DNA of 64,000 bases, from contig NZ_CP045369.1 of NCBI RefSeq assembly GCF_009363535.1, forward strand, positions 1,252,501 to 1,316,500. The letters are read 5' to 3'. Below, piece by piece: positions 28,704-36,210 of this stretch. Below the pieces are notes generated by a model. That model saw only the letters and a program-made list of their open reading frames with translations, made no database searches and was not told the DNA's origin. The first letter of the stretch is position 1; each line of letters starts with the position of its first letter. Position numbers and translations under genes: made by a program. The DNA comes from Microbulbifer sp. THAF38. Lineage in GTDB: Bacteria; Pseudomonadota; Gammaproteobacteria; Pseudomonadales; Cellvibrionaceae.

Positions 28704-29190
28704 ATGCCGAAAGCGGTGCCCTTTCAGCTGGATCACTATTTGGCGTTAGTAGACTGGGGTGGCCGGCATTTAGCCCCCATAATCCCGGTGCCATTTTTCA
28801 AAAGACACCCCCTATCCTTGAGCGGCTGGCCATCTCAGCAAAACACTGGCTCTATCTCAGTTGGAACTTTGAAAGCTGCTTTAAAGGTTTGTTCTGAACT
28901 AATACAGATCAGTGGAAACGGTAAAGAAAGCTTGCACCCAACTCGATAAACTCTGGGTACAAGGAATAGGGATTGCCGGTGTTTCCTCTCAGCCACACAC
29001 TGCTAATCTACTCCTACCCCAAATACTCTATAAGACAATTACCAGTCTTTTATCCAAAATAGCATTTCCTAAAATCTGCATATCAATTCCCAGAACTTAA
29101 TCTCTCTTACCTATAAATCAAAGGATAAGAGCCCCCAGAAAGAGAGCTTGCTCTACAGTTCACGGCATCCTTCAGTCTTTGGATGTCTTA
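28704..29190 (+). pseudogene. Decayed Y1-type transposase gene, copy 2
   Basis: VPFQLDHYLALVDWGGRHLAP (28715-28780) matches copy 1; 46 of 51 bases agree between 28725-28775 and 26963-27013. Further fragments in shifted frames read PPILERLAISAKHWL and LDKLWVQGIGIAGVSS. The right end carries CATCC-ttcagtcttt-GGATG (29166-29185), equivalent to the hairpin of copy 1 with paired base changes. It is non-functional. Together with copy 1 it brackets the Rho-like gene. Confidence 0.75.
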
Positions 29191-29280
29191 ATGTGTGTGT
29201 ACACTAATTTGTGCAATAGGATAATAAACAACACCCGCAGCAACCAATAAGATTACTAAACCGGGTGCTTTCATCCAAAT

Positions 29281-30165
29281 TTATGCATCTTCTGAAGATT
29301 CACGTATACGCTCTTTTCGTTCCAGTTCCTCTTGCATCACCGCTTTGATTTCTTCCAGCACGGCGTCGACATCAGCGCTGTCATCGTCATCATCAAACTT
29401 GCCGCTGAGCGTTGTGTTAGTCGTTAAATTACCCTCTTCAAACAGTGCCCACATTTCCTTAGCGTATTGAGTCTGTAATAAAGAGGGGGCAAATCTGCCA
29501 TAATAACGACGCATATTGTCGACGTCGCGAGTGAACATTTCTTGTGCACTGTTATTGGCAGCGGCATTAACAGCTTGGGGTAAATCGATAATCACAGGGC
29601 CGGAATCATCCACTAGGACGTTAAATTCGGATAAATCACCATGTACAATTCCCTCGTAAAGCATGAGCATGATGTAATGAATCATTAATGCATGATCTTG
29701 AACTGCTTGCTCTTCTGACATTGTCACATCGCCAAGCCGTGGTGCGACATTGCCTGCTTCGTCAGTGATTAACTCCATCAATAATACACCGTCAACACAA
29801 CCAAAAGTCTTGGGAACTCGTACATGAGCGCGTGCTAAACGGGATAAAGCATCAACTTCGGCATTTTGCCAAATCTCTTCCTGCTGTTGGCGGCCATAAT
29901 TCGACCGTTTTTGCATGGCACGCGCTTGACGACCACTGCGAACTTTACGCCCTTCTTGGTATTGTGCGGCCTTTTTAAAACTACGCTTAGTTGCGTCTTT
30001 ATAGACTTTGGCGCAACGAATTTCGTCGCGACAACGGACAATAAATATATCGGCTTCTTTGCCGCTCATTAGGCGGCTGATAACTTCATCGATTAAGCCA
30101 TCATCGATGAGAGGCTGTAGACGTTTGGGAGTTTTCACTAGATACCAGCTTCGAGTGTTCGGCAA
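29281..30165 (-). CDS. RIO1-family atypical protein kinase
   Basis: A 294-residue RIO-type kinase. It has a glycine-poor nucleotide loop region (SGKEADIFIV), the conserved Lys in CAKVYKDATKRSFK, the catalytic HGDLSEFNVLVDD with Asp and Asn, and the metal-binding Asp in GPVIIDLPQAVN. The C-terminus is acidic (KFDDDDDSADVDAVLEE) then charged. In bacteria these proteins are proposed Ser/Thr kinases or ATPases; the targets are not well defined. It lies on the minus strand between the transposase relic and the cassette region, and may be a core gene there. Confidence 0.88.
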   Translation of the reverse strand: MPNTRSWYLVKTPKRLQPLIDDGLIDEVISRLMSGKEADIFIVRCRDEIRCAKVYKDATKRSFKKAAQYQEGRKVRSGRQARAMQKRSNYGRQQQEEIWQNAEVDALSRLARAHVRVPKTFGCVDGVLLMELITDEAGNVAPRLGDVTMSEEQAVQDHALMIHYIMLMLYEGIVHGDLSEFNVLVDDSGPVIIDLPQAVNAAANNSAQEMFTRDVDNMRRYYGRFAPSLLQTQYAKEMWALFEEGNLTTNTTLSGKFDDDDDSADVDAVLEEIKAVMQEELERKERIRESSEDA

Positions 30166-30291
30166 TTAATCATATATGCTATTGACATATTTCCATGTGT
30201 ATTTGAGGCAAGAAATCTAATCCTGCTTATGGATAAAGAGCGATTATGGGGCTCTATAAAGCCCGCGTAAAGGATGGAGGCAATGAGAATC

Positions 30292-30682
30292 GTACTTGAC
30301 ATGTTATGAACAATGCGGTGAAAGCCCCCAGTAGGAAGATCACCGTTTAATGACCTCTAACTACTAGCGAATGGAAATTGCAATACTATAAGGTTTTGTG
30401 GGGAGGAAGCCGCGAGCAAAACTATGAGTTGGCGAACAAAAACATCCTATATGGCTTAGTCAGGAGGCCAAGGGTGCCGAAGTCACGTGATCTAATGGAT
30501 AGGGTTAATGATGTAGCTGATTTGTGAAATTTTATACCCTTATCTTGGGAAATCTGTGTAATTTTTTTCAGTGATTCTGTCAGCGTGGCTACTGGCTGTT
30601 AAGTAGGTCCAACCGGTTAGCATTCATGACCCGCATGATGGGTGGTGTGGGGCCGGTAGCTAGAAACTACCGGTTACCCGAT
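30292..30682 (+). mobile_element. Group IIC intron copy lacking its reverse transcriptase
   Basis: This copy aligns to the ends of the complete intron. Its 5' part includes CTAACTACTAGCGAATGG and TTGTGGGGAGGAAGCCGC. Its 3' part includes the domain V-like GGGTGGTGTGGGG and the shared ending CCGGTAGCTAGAAACTACCGG then TTACCCGAT. The whole coding region and the first strand of domain V are deleted, so it cannot splice or move on its own. It ends directly at the stop of the cassette gene 30683-31069. Confidence 0.8.
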
Positions 30683-31069
30683 TTATAGCCCATTGGTCCG
30701 TTTAGCTCTCCAATACTTAAAAATTTCATACACTAGGATAGCTACGAAACCTACTAAGAGCGTTTGCCCTGCCTGTATGAGTTCAGGTCTACCGCAAGAA
30801 CCTCCAGGACCTGCGATACCTTCCATGAAAAGAAAGTACATACACGTAGGAATGTAGCCTACAACTAGCGCGCCAATTATTGGTGCCCATAGACGCTTCT
30901 TGTTTGTTAAGTAGCGTATGACAAGCGCAAGAACTAGAATCGTTGCAGAAATCCCTAAGAGAAGGAAAAATTCTGACACGTGCTGTTCGACTAATCCTTT
31001 AGGTTGAATAAAACACGCATAGGTATTAGCTGGAAAGGTAACGATAAAAAATAGATGGACTGCTCTCAA
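30683..31069 (-). CDS. Cassette-encoded membrane protein
   Basis: A 128-residue protein with four hydrophobic segments (LHFLLLGISATILVLALV-type helices and LLVGFVAILVYEIF), conserved-looking Cys in GPGGSCGRPE, and a basic end. The start is a TTG at 31069 preceded by AAGAGA. The gene begins 25 bases after a GTTATAA attC R' core, and its TAA stop overlaps a CTATAAC-type core, which is the compact layout of integron gene cassettes. Function unknown. Confidence 0.65.
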   Translation of the reverse strand: MRAVHLFFIVTFPANTYACFIQPKGLVEQHVSEFFLLLGISATILVLALVIRYLTNKKRLWAPIIGALVVGYIPTCMYFLFMEGIAGPGGSCGRPELIQAGQTLLVGFVAILVYEIFKYWRAKRTNGL

Positions 31070-31093
31070 ATTTATCTCTTATGTCTGATTTGG

Positions 31094-31142
31094 TTATAAC
31101 GCCCAAATCAGGTGTGCCGTAGGCGTCACCTGGATTTTTTTG
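31094..31142 (-). other. attC site, distal part (interrupted by the intron)
   Basis: Read on the minus strand, this is the attC of the 33044 cassette, less its R'' box, ending in R' GTTATAA. AAATCCAGGTG pairs with CACCTGATTT, leaving one base unpaired as in the extrahelical bases of attC folded strands. The R'' box (ACCTAA) lies at 33060-33065, on the far side of the intron. Rejoined, the site is 55 bp and carries R'' ACCTAAC. Confidence 0.72.
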
Positions 31143-33059
31143 GTACGCCCAGCATGGGCGTGAACTAATGGGGTGAAAGTCCCCTGTAGGAGGATCACCA
31201 TTTAATGGTTTCCATTAAATGCTAACTACTAGCGAATGGCAACTGCAATACCGCGAGGTCTTGTGGGGAGGAAGCCGCTAGCAAAACTACGAGCTGACGG
31301 ACAGAAACATCATATAAGGCTTAGCCTGGAGGCGAGGTAGCCAAGGATACCAAAGCCATGTGGTCTAACGGGTAGAGTAAATGATGCAGTTGTGTAGTGA
31401 AAGTTCACGTTCTTATCTGGGGAGATCTGTTCAACCTGCTGCTGTAAAGCTGTCAGCGTGGCCGCTGACTCATAAGTAGGCCCAGCCCGTTAGCCACCAT
31501 CGCGGGGGTAAACAAAATTGGTGGAACACAGCGGCGCCTCGGCCAGTAATGGCCAAGGTGATTGAACAGAAGTCAGCCGACGGCATAGTAGCCTAATACC
31601 AAGATTAATACCTTGGATACGGTGAAGGCCTGAACCCAAAATCCACGAGTTAAAAGACAGGGCTAGCCTGCCGATATGTTGCCAGCCGGATATAAAATTG
31701 ACGTAGCGCACTGCCATGACACTCAACTCAAATGAAAATCTGCTTGAAACCATCCTCAGCAAAGAAAATCTTAATGCTGCATGGAAACACGTGCGAAGCA
31801 ACAAAGGTGCCGCAGGCATTGACGAGATTACTGTCGATAATTTTATGCAGCACTTCAAGGCAGTTGGCGACGACCTCATCGAGACTATTCGACAGGGTCA
31901 TTACCAGCCGCTTCCCGTCAGGCGCGTCTACATTCGCAAGCCAGATGGCGGCCAGCGTGGTCTCGGGATACCTACGATCTTTGATCGTGTTATACAGCAG
32001 GCTATCGCCCAAATCATCGGTCCCAGTTTCGATAAAACCTTTTCGGAGTTCAGCTATGGGTTCCGCCCAAAGCGATCACAGCATCATGCGGTGAAAAAGC
32101 TACAGAAGTATATCGAAGGCGGGAAGCGGATAGCCGTAGATGTCGATTTATCTAAGTTCTTCGACCGGGTCAACCATGACTTCCTCATGAGTTTACTTGG
32201 CCAAAGAATCAGCGATAAGCGTTTACTCAAGTTGATCGCAAGTTACTTGCGTGTAGGAAGTGTAGAAGATGGATGCTGGAAAGCCTGTCATGAGGGGGTG
32301 CCACAAGGGGGCCCTTTATCGCCGCTGCTCTCCAATATTGTACTCGACCTGCTCGACAAAGAGCTGGAAAAACGCCAGCACGATTTTGTCCGCTATGCGG
32401 ATGATTTTGTGATTGTCGTTTCCTCTAAACGTGCCGGCGAACGGCTTATGGCGAGCATTAAACGCTTTGTTGAGCGCAAGCTTAAACTCAAAGTTAACGA
32501 TGCTAAAAGCCAAGTAGCCCCCGTTAGTCGTTGTAAGTTTCTGGGTTTTTCTTTTCGTGGAGCAAAGCTTGTCTGGCATGATAAGTCACTGCGCCAATTT
32601 AAATACCACGTCCGTCAGATTACAGGACGGTCCCGTGGCATTTCGATGGAAAAGAAACTGAAGGAACTTACCGTATACCTCCGTGGCTGGATCAACTATT
32701 TTGGAATAGCGCAAGGCTATCAAAAATGTATTGATCTAGACTGCTGGATACGGCGGCGATTAAGAATGAGCTATTGGAAGAATTGGCGCAGAGTGAGAAC
32801 GAAAGTTCGAAATTTACTGCGTATGGGTGTGAGTGAATCGCTGGCAGTTACCTGCGGCTCGACCGGTAAAAGTTACTGGCGAAGCGCAAAAACTGAGGGT
32901 ATTCATATTGCGCTCAATAATGAGTTCTTCGAAGAGATGGGGTTGATTTCATTGCGAGATCGTTGGGTAGAGATTCATTACGGATAGGGAACCGCCCATT
33001 GCGGACCCGCACGATGGGTGGTGTGGGGGCCGGTAGCTAGAAACTACCGGCTACCCGAT
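31143..33059 (+). mobile_element. Complete group IIC intron (attC-inserted type)
   Basis: The element starts GTACGCCC, a variant of the GUGYG rule, and ends CTACCCGAT. Its 5' domain I resembles class C introns (GGGGTGAAAGTCCCCTGTAG; GAGGAAGCCGCTAGC). Domain V is GAACCGCCCATTGCGGACCCGC with the matching GGGTGGTGTGGGG arm at about 32990-33029. The intron is opposite in direction to the cassettes and lies in the attC bottom strand, as known for IIC-attC introns. Deleting 31143-33059 restores G+TTAGGT, a perfect GTTRRRY core. Length is about 1.9 kb. Confidence 0.88.
31716..32987 (+). CDS. ltrA: Group II intron reverse transcriptase/maturase
   Basis: A 423-residue intron-encoded protein. The finger-palm reverse transcriptase motifs are visible: RPLPVRRVYIRKPDGGQRGL-type RT1/2 segment, FSYGFRPKRSQHHAV, GVPQGGPLSPLLSNIVLDLL, and the catalytic FVRYADDFVIVV (YADD). 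The maturase domain X follows (LRGWINYFGIAQ). Length and the lack of a long C-terminal endonuclease domain fit class C. It assists splicing and reverse-splices the intron into new sites. The frame is intact, so the intron may still be active. Confidence 0.95.
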   Translation: MTLNSNENLLETILSKENLNAAWKHVRSNKGAAGIDEITVDNFMQHFKAVGDDLIETIRQGHYQPLPVRRVYIRKPDGGQRGLGIPTIFDRVIQQAIAQIIGPSFDKTFSEFSYGFRPKRSQHHAVKKLQKYIEGGKRIAVDVDLSKFFDRVNHDFLMSLLGQRISDKRLLKLIASYLRVGSVEDGCWKACHEGVPQGGPLSPLLSNIVLDLLDKELEKRQHDFVRYADDFVIVVSSKRAGERLMASIKRFVERKLKLKVNDAKSQVAPVSRCKFLGFSFRGAKLVWHDKSLRQFKYHVRQITGRSRGISMEKKLKELTVYLRGWINYFGIAQGYQKCIDLDCWIRRRLRMSYWKNWRRVRTKVRNLLRMGVSESLAVTCGSTGKSYWRSAKTEGIHIALNNEFFEEMGLISLRDRWVEIHYG

Positions 33060-33745
33060 TTAGGTGCATTCTGGCTTACGACCACATGATCGAATTTGTC
33101 AGTGTTCAAAATATGGACTTCACCTTTTTTCCCTTCCCAAGCGAACAGGTTATCTCCCGCTTTCCCAATATACCTTAGATCAAAACCGCTCAGAAGCTTT
33201 GGGATAGTGACGCTCTTGTAGTCTTTACCACTAATAATATTCAGAGCTTTTAACTTTCCATGTGCGTAAGCCTGAATAGGAAAATATATTGCAACAAATA
33301 TAACAAGGTAGTTTAAATGGCTGTAGTTTCTAATGAGTGGATTTAACAAGCCTGCTTGCCTAGCGAGAGATAATATTAACAATGTCAGTACTACAGGAAT
33401 CACCCTCCATTTATCATCTCCGCCATAAGCTAGGGTGCCAACTATAAGCAGCCCAGCAAATATATCAAAAAGTACAGATGCGGATCTGTAAACTTTACCT
33501 TTTACCGTGCTAGCGCTGTGCTCATCTTTTTTATCTGAGAGTATCACTCCAAGAAACAACCCCACTCCACTTGCCAGCCCTAAAGTTACAAGGGGAATAG
33601 CTGCCGCCATTATTAGATCGGGCGCACTAATATATGAAAAAATATCAACACCAAAAGTCCAGTAATAACCACTCAAATAGCAGACAGCTATAACCATCGA
33701 AAATGGTAAAGATATTGAAAGGAAAAACTTTCCATGTTCACTCAT
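33044..33745 (-). CDS. Cassette-encoded membrane protein, C-terminus altered by intron
   Basis: A 233-residue protein with four to five hydrophobic helices (SLPFSMVIAVCYLSGYY, MAAAIPLVTLGLASGVGLFL, FDIFAGLLIVGTLAYGG) and a soluble C-terminal domain. The ATG lies six bases after a GTTAGGT attC core. The last residues KSGSR are encoded by intron sequence: before insertion the frame would have run NKKIQVTPTAHLIWAL through the attC, a pattern common in integron cassettes. Function unknown. Confidence 0.65.
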   Translation of the reverse strand: MSEHGKFFLSISLPFSMVIAVCYLSGYYWTFGVDIFSYISAPDLIMAAAIPLVTLGLASGVGLFLGVILSDKKDEHSASTVKGKVYRSASVLFDIFAGLLIVGTLAYGGDDKWRVIPVVLTLLILSLARQAGLLNPLIRNYSHLNYLVIFVAIYFPIQAYAHGKLKALNIISGKDYKSVTIPKLLSGFDLRYIGKAGDNLFAWEGKKGEVHILNTDKFDHVVVSQNAPKSGSR

Positions 33746-33750
33746 ACATC

Positions 33751-33803
33751 ACCTAACAGCTATATAGTAATCATTCAGACCACTATTATCCTGATTGTTA
33801 TCT
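33751..33803 (-). other. Putative second attC site
   Basis: Minus strand: R''-like AGATAAC, a central imperfect dyad (ATAATAGT with ACTATAT) and R' GTTAGGT just before the cassette start codon. The R' core agrees with the R'' core of the same cassette across the intron. The central stem is weak, so this site is less certain than the other. Confidence 0.5.
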
Positions 33804-34026
33804 CAGAATCAATTTCTACGCTAAAGCCTAAATCTTTATTTAAAACGATAGACTTAAAGCATCCTGATACGTTCGTGCAAACTGGAAAAATGATCACTTT
33901 GACTACTATCCCAATTTTAACGCTAGCCCGTAACTCATTGATCTCATGATTGTTTCTGGGTTTATCTTCTTGTTCTCCAATATTACGGTCAATATGATCG
34001 TAAATCCCTAAGCTAGCACTCGCCAA
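33775..34026 (-). CDS. Possible small cassette gene
   Basis: An 83-residue open frame from a TTG at 34026, ending inside the putative attC. Its position and strand fit a cassette, but the translation (NNHEINELRASVKIGIVVK) resembles nothing I know and no good ribosome binding site is seen. Confidence 0.35.
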   Translation of the reverse strand: MASASLGIYDHIDRNIGEQEDKPRNNHEINELRASVKIGIVVKVIIFPVCTNVSGCFKSIVLNKDLGFSVEIDSEITIRIIVV

Positions 34027-35052
34027 CTTTTACAGGCTGGTATTAGTTGAGGAGTGGTTAAGGTATCCAGGGTTCCTCTGAATCACTCTGTAATATCTCT
34101 GCGGATCTTGAAGGCTAAAGATGTTAGGCGCAGTTCGCCGCGAATGGACATAGCCCCTTGCAAGCGTTGCAACGCAGCAGATGTAGCCTTCAAGGATTGG
34201 CCTGAGGGGCTTCCATAGCGGTTCATGTACCGTGTTTAGACTTCTTCTAAGGTCTAGTCACTTTGTGAAGCTGCGCTCTTGTTGAAACTACTCTGTAAGT
34301 AGAGGCATCACCGGGTTGCTCAGAGGTTCCTAAATCTCGCAGTAATATCCTAAAACTCTGCAAGTTACTTTGGTCTATGGAGAGATCTTTTCTGTAGATA
34401 TGTGGAGTGCGTATTAAGTCGAAGCATTGATGATCTATTGTTGTCTGAACTCCAGCGTGGGAGCGGTGGGTATATTAATCTAAACGGCGATTTTTATATG
34501 CAACCGAAATTTTCAATACGTGAGCAACAAAAAATATAGGCACAAAAATAATCTTATTAGATTTTATTAGGATTGTTTTAGTGTCAAAGCCACGTAAAAT
34601 CGATAGATATTTATTGGTATTTTGGCCGCGATTAAGAAGCTATCTAAAGGCAACAATCAAAGCAGCTCGGTTCAAGAGTATCTAGAGAATCAAGAGCCCA
34701 AGAATTTTCTAAAGACCACCCCTCAATAGGAGAACGGTAGCGTGAAGTGAGAATAAGTAAAAGGCGCTGACCCAAGGTGCTGGAACACCTGGGGCCAGCT
34801 AACCAAATTGATAAATCACCTATCAAGATGGCTATATGCATAGTACGCTAGAAACCCGCTCGTCTTCAATAAAGTGGAGCACAATCAGTGGCTTGGATAG
34901 ATTCTCTAAGCCCTGGGGGCGTTGCGTCTGCCTTTTCTTTTTCTATGCCTACCGTTCTCGCGCACCACCCCGTATTTCCTCAAAACGTTACTATCCAAGC
35001 TTCCTCAGCGGGGAAGGTCTATCTATGGCTTGAGTATCAGTAGGAAATAAAT
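34027..35052. other. Gene-poor stretch between cassettes and csrA
   Basis: About 1 kb with no gene I can support. It contains a 260-bp unit with imperfect inverted ends (34071-34330). Small frames near 34644-35033 lack ribosome binding sites and family signals. TAGGAAATAAAT at 35041-35052 is the likely csrA ribosome binding site. Confidence 0.45.
34071..34330. repeat. 260-bp unit with imperfect terminal inverted repeats
   Basis: GGTTCCTCTGAATCACTC at the left and, reversed, GGAACCTCTGAGCAACCC at the right. The left end resembles the motif GGGGCCTCTGAATAACTC near 10430. No transposase remains. It may be a MITE or an insertion-sequence relic. Confidence 0.4.
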
Positions 35053-35241
35053 ATGTTGATCTTAAAGCGCCGTACAGGCGAAAACTTACGGATTGGAGCG
35101 AACGTTTCAATCACTGTATTGGAAGTTAAGGGTAGTCAGGTAAGGATAGGAATACTTGCCCCTAAATCCTTGCCCGTACACCGCGAGGAGATTTATAGGC
35201 GAATCAAAAAGGCAGGAAATCTGGGCAATGGTAATCGTTAA
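35053..35241 (+). CDS. csrA: CsrA/RsmA-family RNA-binding regulator (paralogue)
   Basis: A 62-residue CsrA protein. The RNA-contact residues of the family are present: Leu4, Arg6, Arg7 in [10 protein letters not shown], and Val42-His43-Arg44 in [11 protein letters not shown]. CsrA dimers bind GGA motifs in mRNA leaders and block or promote translation. It deviates from typical housekeeping CsrA (Lys5, Thr8, Asn11, and GILAPKSLP in place of GVxAPKEV) and is not next to alaS, lysC or tRNA-Ser genes. It is therefore probably an additional copy within the acquired block. Confidence 0.9.
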   Translation: MLILKRRTGENLRIGANVSITVLEVKGSQVRIGILAPKSLPVHREEIYRRIKKAGNLGNGNR

Positions 35242-35290
35242 GGATTTGGTCGAGATTGTGGCGTCTAGCCATGAACCCGTGGTGTTATCA

Positions 35291-35328
35291 TTAAAGCGCT
35301 AACTCATGATAGTTAGCGCTTTAATTTT
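35291..35328 (+). terminator. csrA terminator
   Basis: TTAAAGCGCTAACT-catgat-AGTTAGCGCTTTAA, a 14-bp perfect stem, followed by TTTT, about 50 bases after the csrA stop. Confidence 0.85.
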
Positions 35329-35393
35329 CAATCGATCCAGACGAGCCTCTCGCTGCAACTAGAGCCGCTGGTTAAGCTCGGGAATGATCTTTA

Positions 35394-35804
35394 TTAGTGA
35401 TGTTTAAATCCAGCGACAAATTTGTCTGCTAATTTAAAGTATTCCTTCAGATCTTTCTCAGTCTTCTCGGTGCGGTTGTTTTCGGAGTTAAGATGAATAT
35501 TCTCCACCACAACGGCAATCTCTTTTGCAAGCTCTTGCCTCTCACCCTTCAGGTTCTCAGCGAAAAACTCAACACTTTTCTCTAGCGTGTAGGTGATGAC
35601 ATGTATCTGGTGAAGCTCTGCAGCATCCAGCTTTTGCTTGCTTTTAATTTCTGCGGTTTTCTCAATGAAAATCTTCTTGGCATCCTTCATCGAAGTAACA
35701 TCCGCTACTTTGAGGTGCTGAATGGGCTTTTCTCCAGAAGTATCGCTAGCTTGAGCAGTGGTGGCAAAAGTAACCGCAAAAAGTAATGCAATTAAAGTTC
35801 TCAT
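35394..35804 (-). CDS. Small exported helical protein
   Basis: A 136-residue protein with a signal peptide (MRTLIALLFAVTFATTAQA) and a mature part that is largely helical and charged (LKVADVTSMKDAKKIFIEKT, ELAKEIAVVVENIHLNSENN). It is predicted to be periplasmic. The start at 35804 has AGAGGA immediately upstream; the frame extends further without support. I do not recognise a function. Confidence 0.7.
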   Translation of the reverse strand: MRTLIALLFAVTFATTAQASDTSGEKPIQHLKVADVTSMKDAKKIFIEKTAEIKSKQKLDAAELHQIHVITYTLEKSVEFFAENLKGERQELAKEIAVVVENIHLNSENNRTEKTEKDLKEYFKLADKFVAGFKHH

Positions 35805-36210
35805 TTTTCCTCTCTGACGCCCAAACTTTAAGGGTTGGTGAGGCATTAATCGGGCGAGGTGAATGCCTAACATTTAACAGTGATCATTTTGGTCACTTTG
35901 ATCGCTATCGTAAATGAGGATAACTATCATTAACATTTATGATACAGGAATTTTTGGGGGCTCAAAACATTTCTGGCTGAAATTGTGATCTGGCTGATCG
36001 AAGCTTGTACAGGTTAAGAAAATGGCATCTGAGAGAGGCGAGTATGGGAGGGGGCGACGGAAGTCTTTAGCCAAGAATTGGCGACCCCCGTGTTATAGAG
36101 TTCGATCTGTTAACCCTCTATTCGTGGTAGCAAAGAGAAGGTTATTTACAGGAGGAGCCGCTTAACCCGGTATTATTGAGACCGGCTTCACAAATTAATT
36201 GGTACGGAGG
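35805..36210. other. Intergenic region upstream of the exported protein
   Basis: About 400 bases without a gene. It contains GGATAACTATCATTA (35918-35932), which matches 10 of 14 specified positions of the Fur consensus. The rest shows no clear feature and no obvious bioA terminator. Confidence 0.35.

Noticed and set aside
30000..34600. Integron integrase gene (intI) near the attC sites
   Set aside because: No tyrosine recombinase frame is present in this stretch; the cassettes lack an integrase within the window.
34644..35033. Two overlapping small frames upstream of csrA
   Set aside because: They are on opposite strands, lack ribosome binding sites and have biased compositions. Not supportable as genes.
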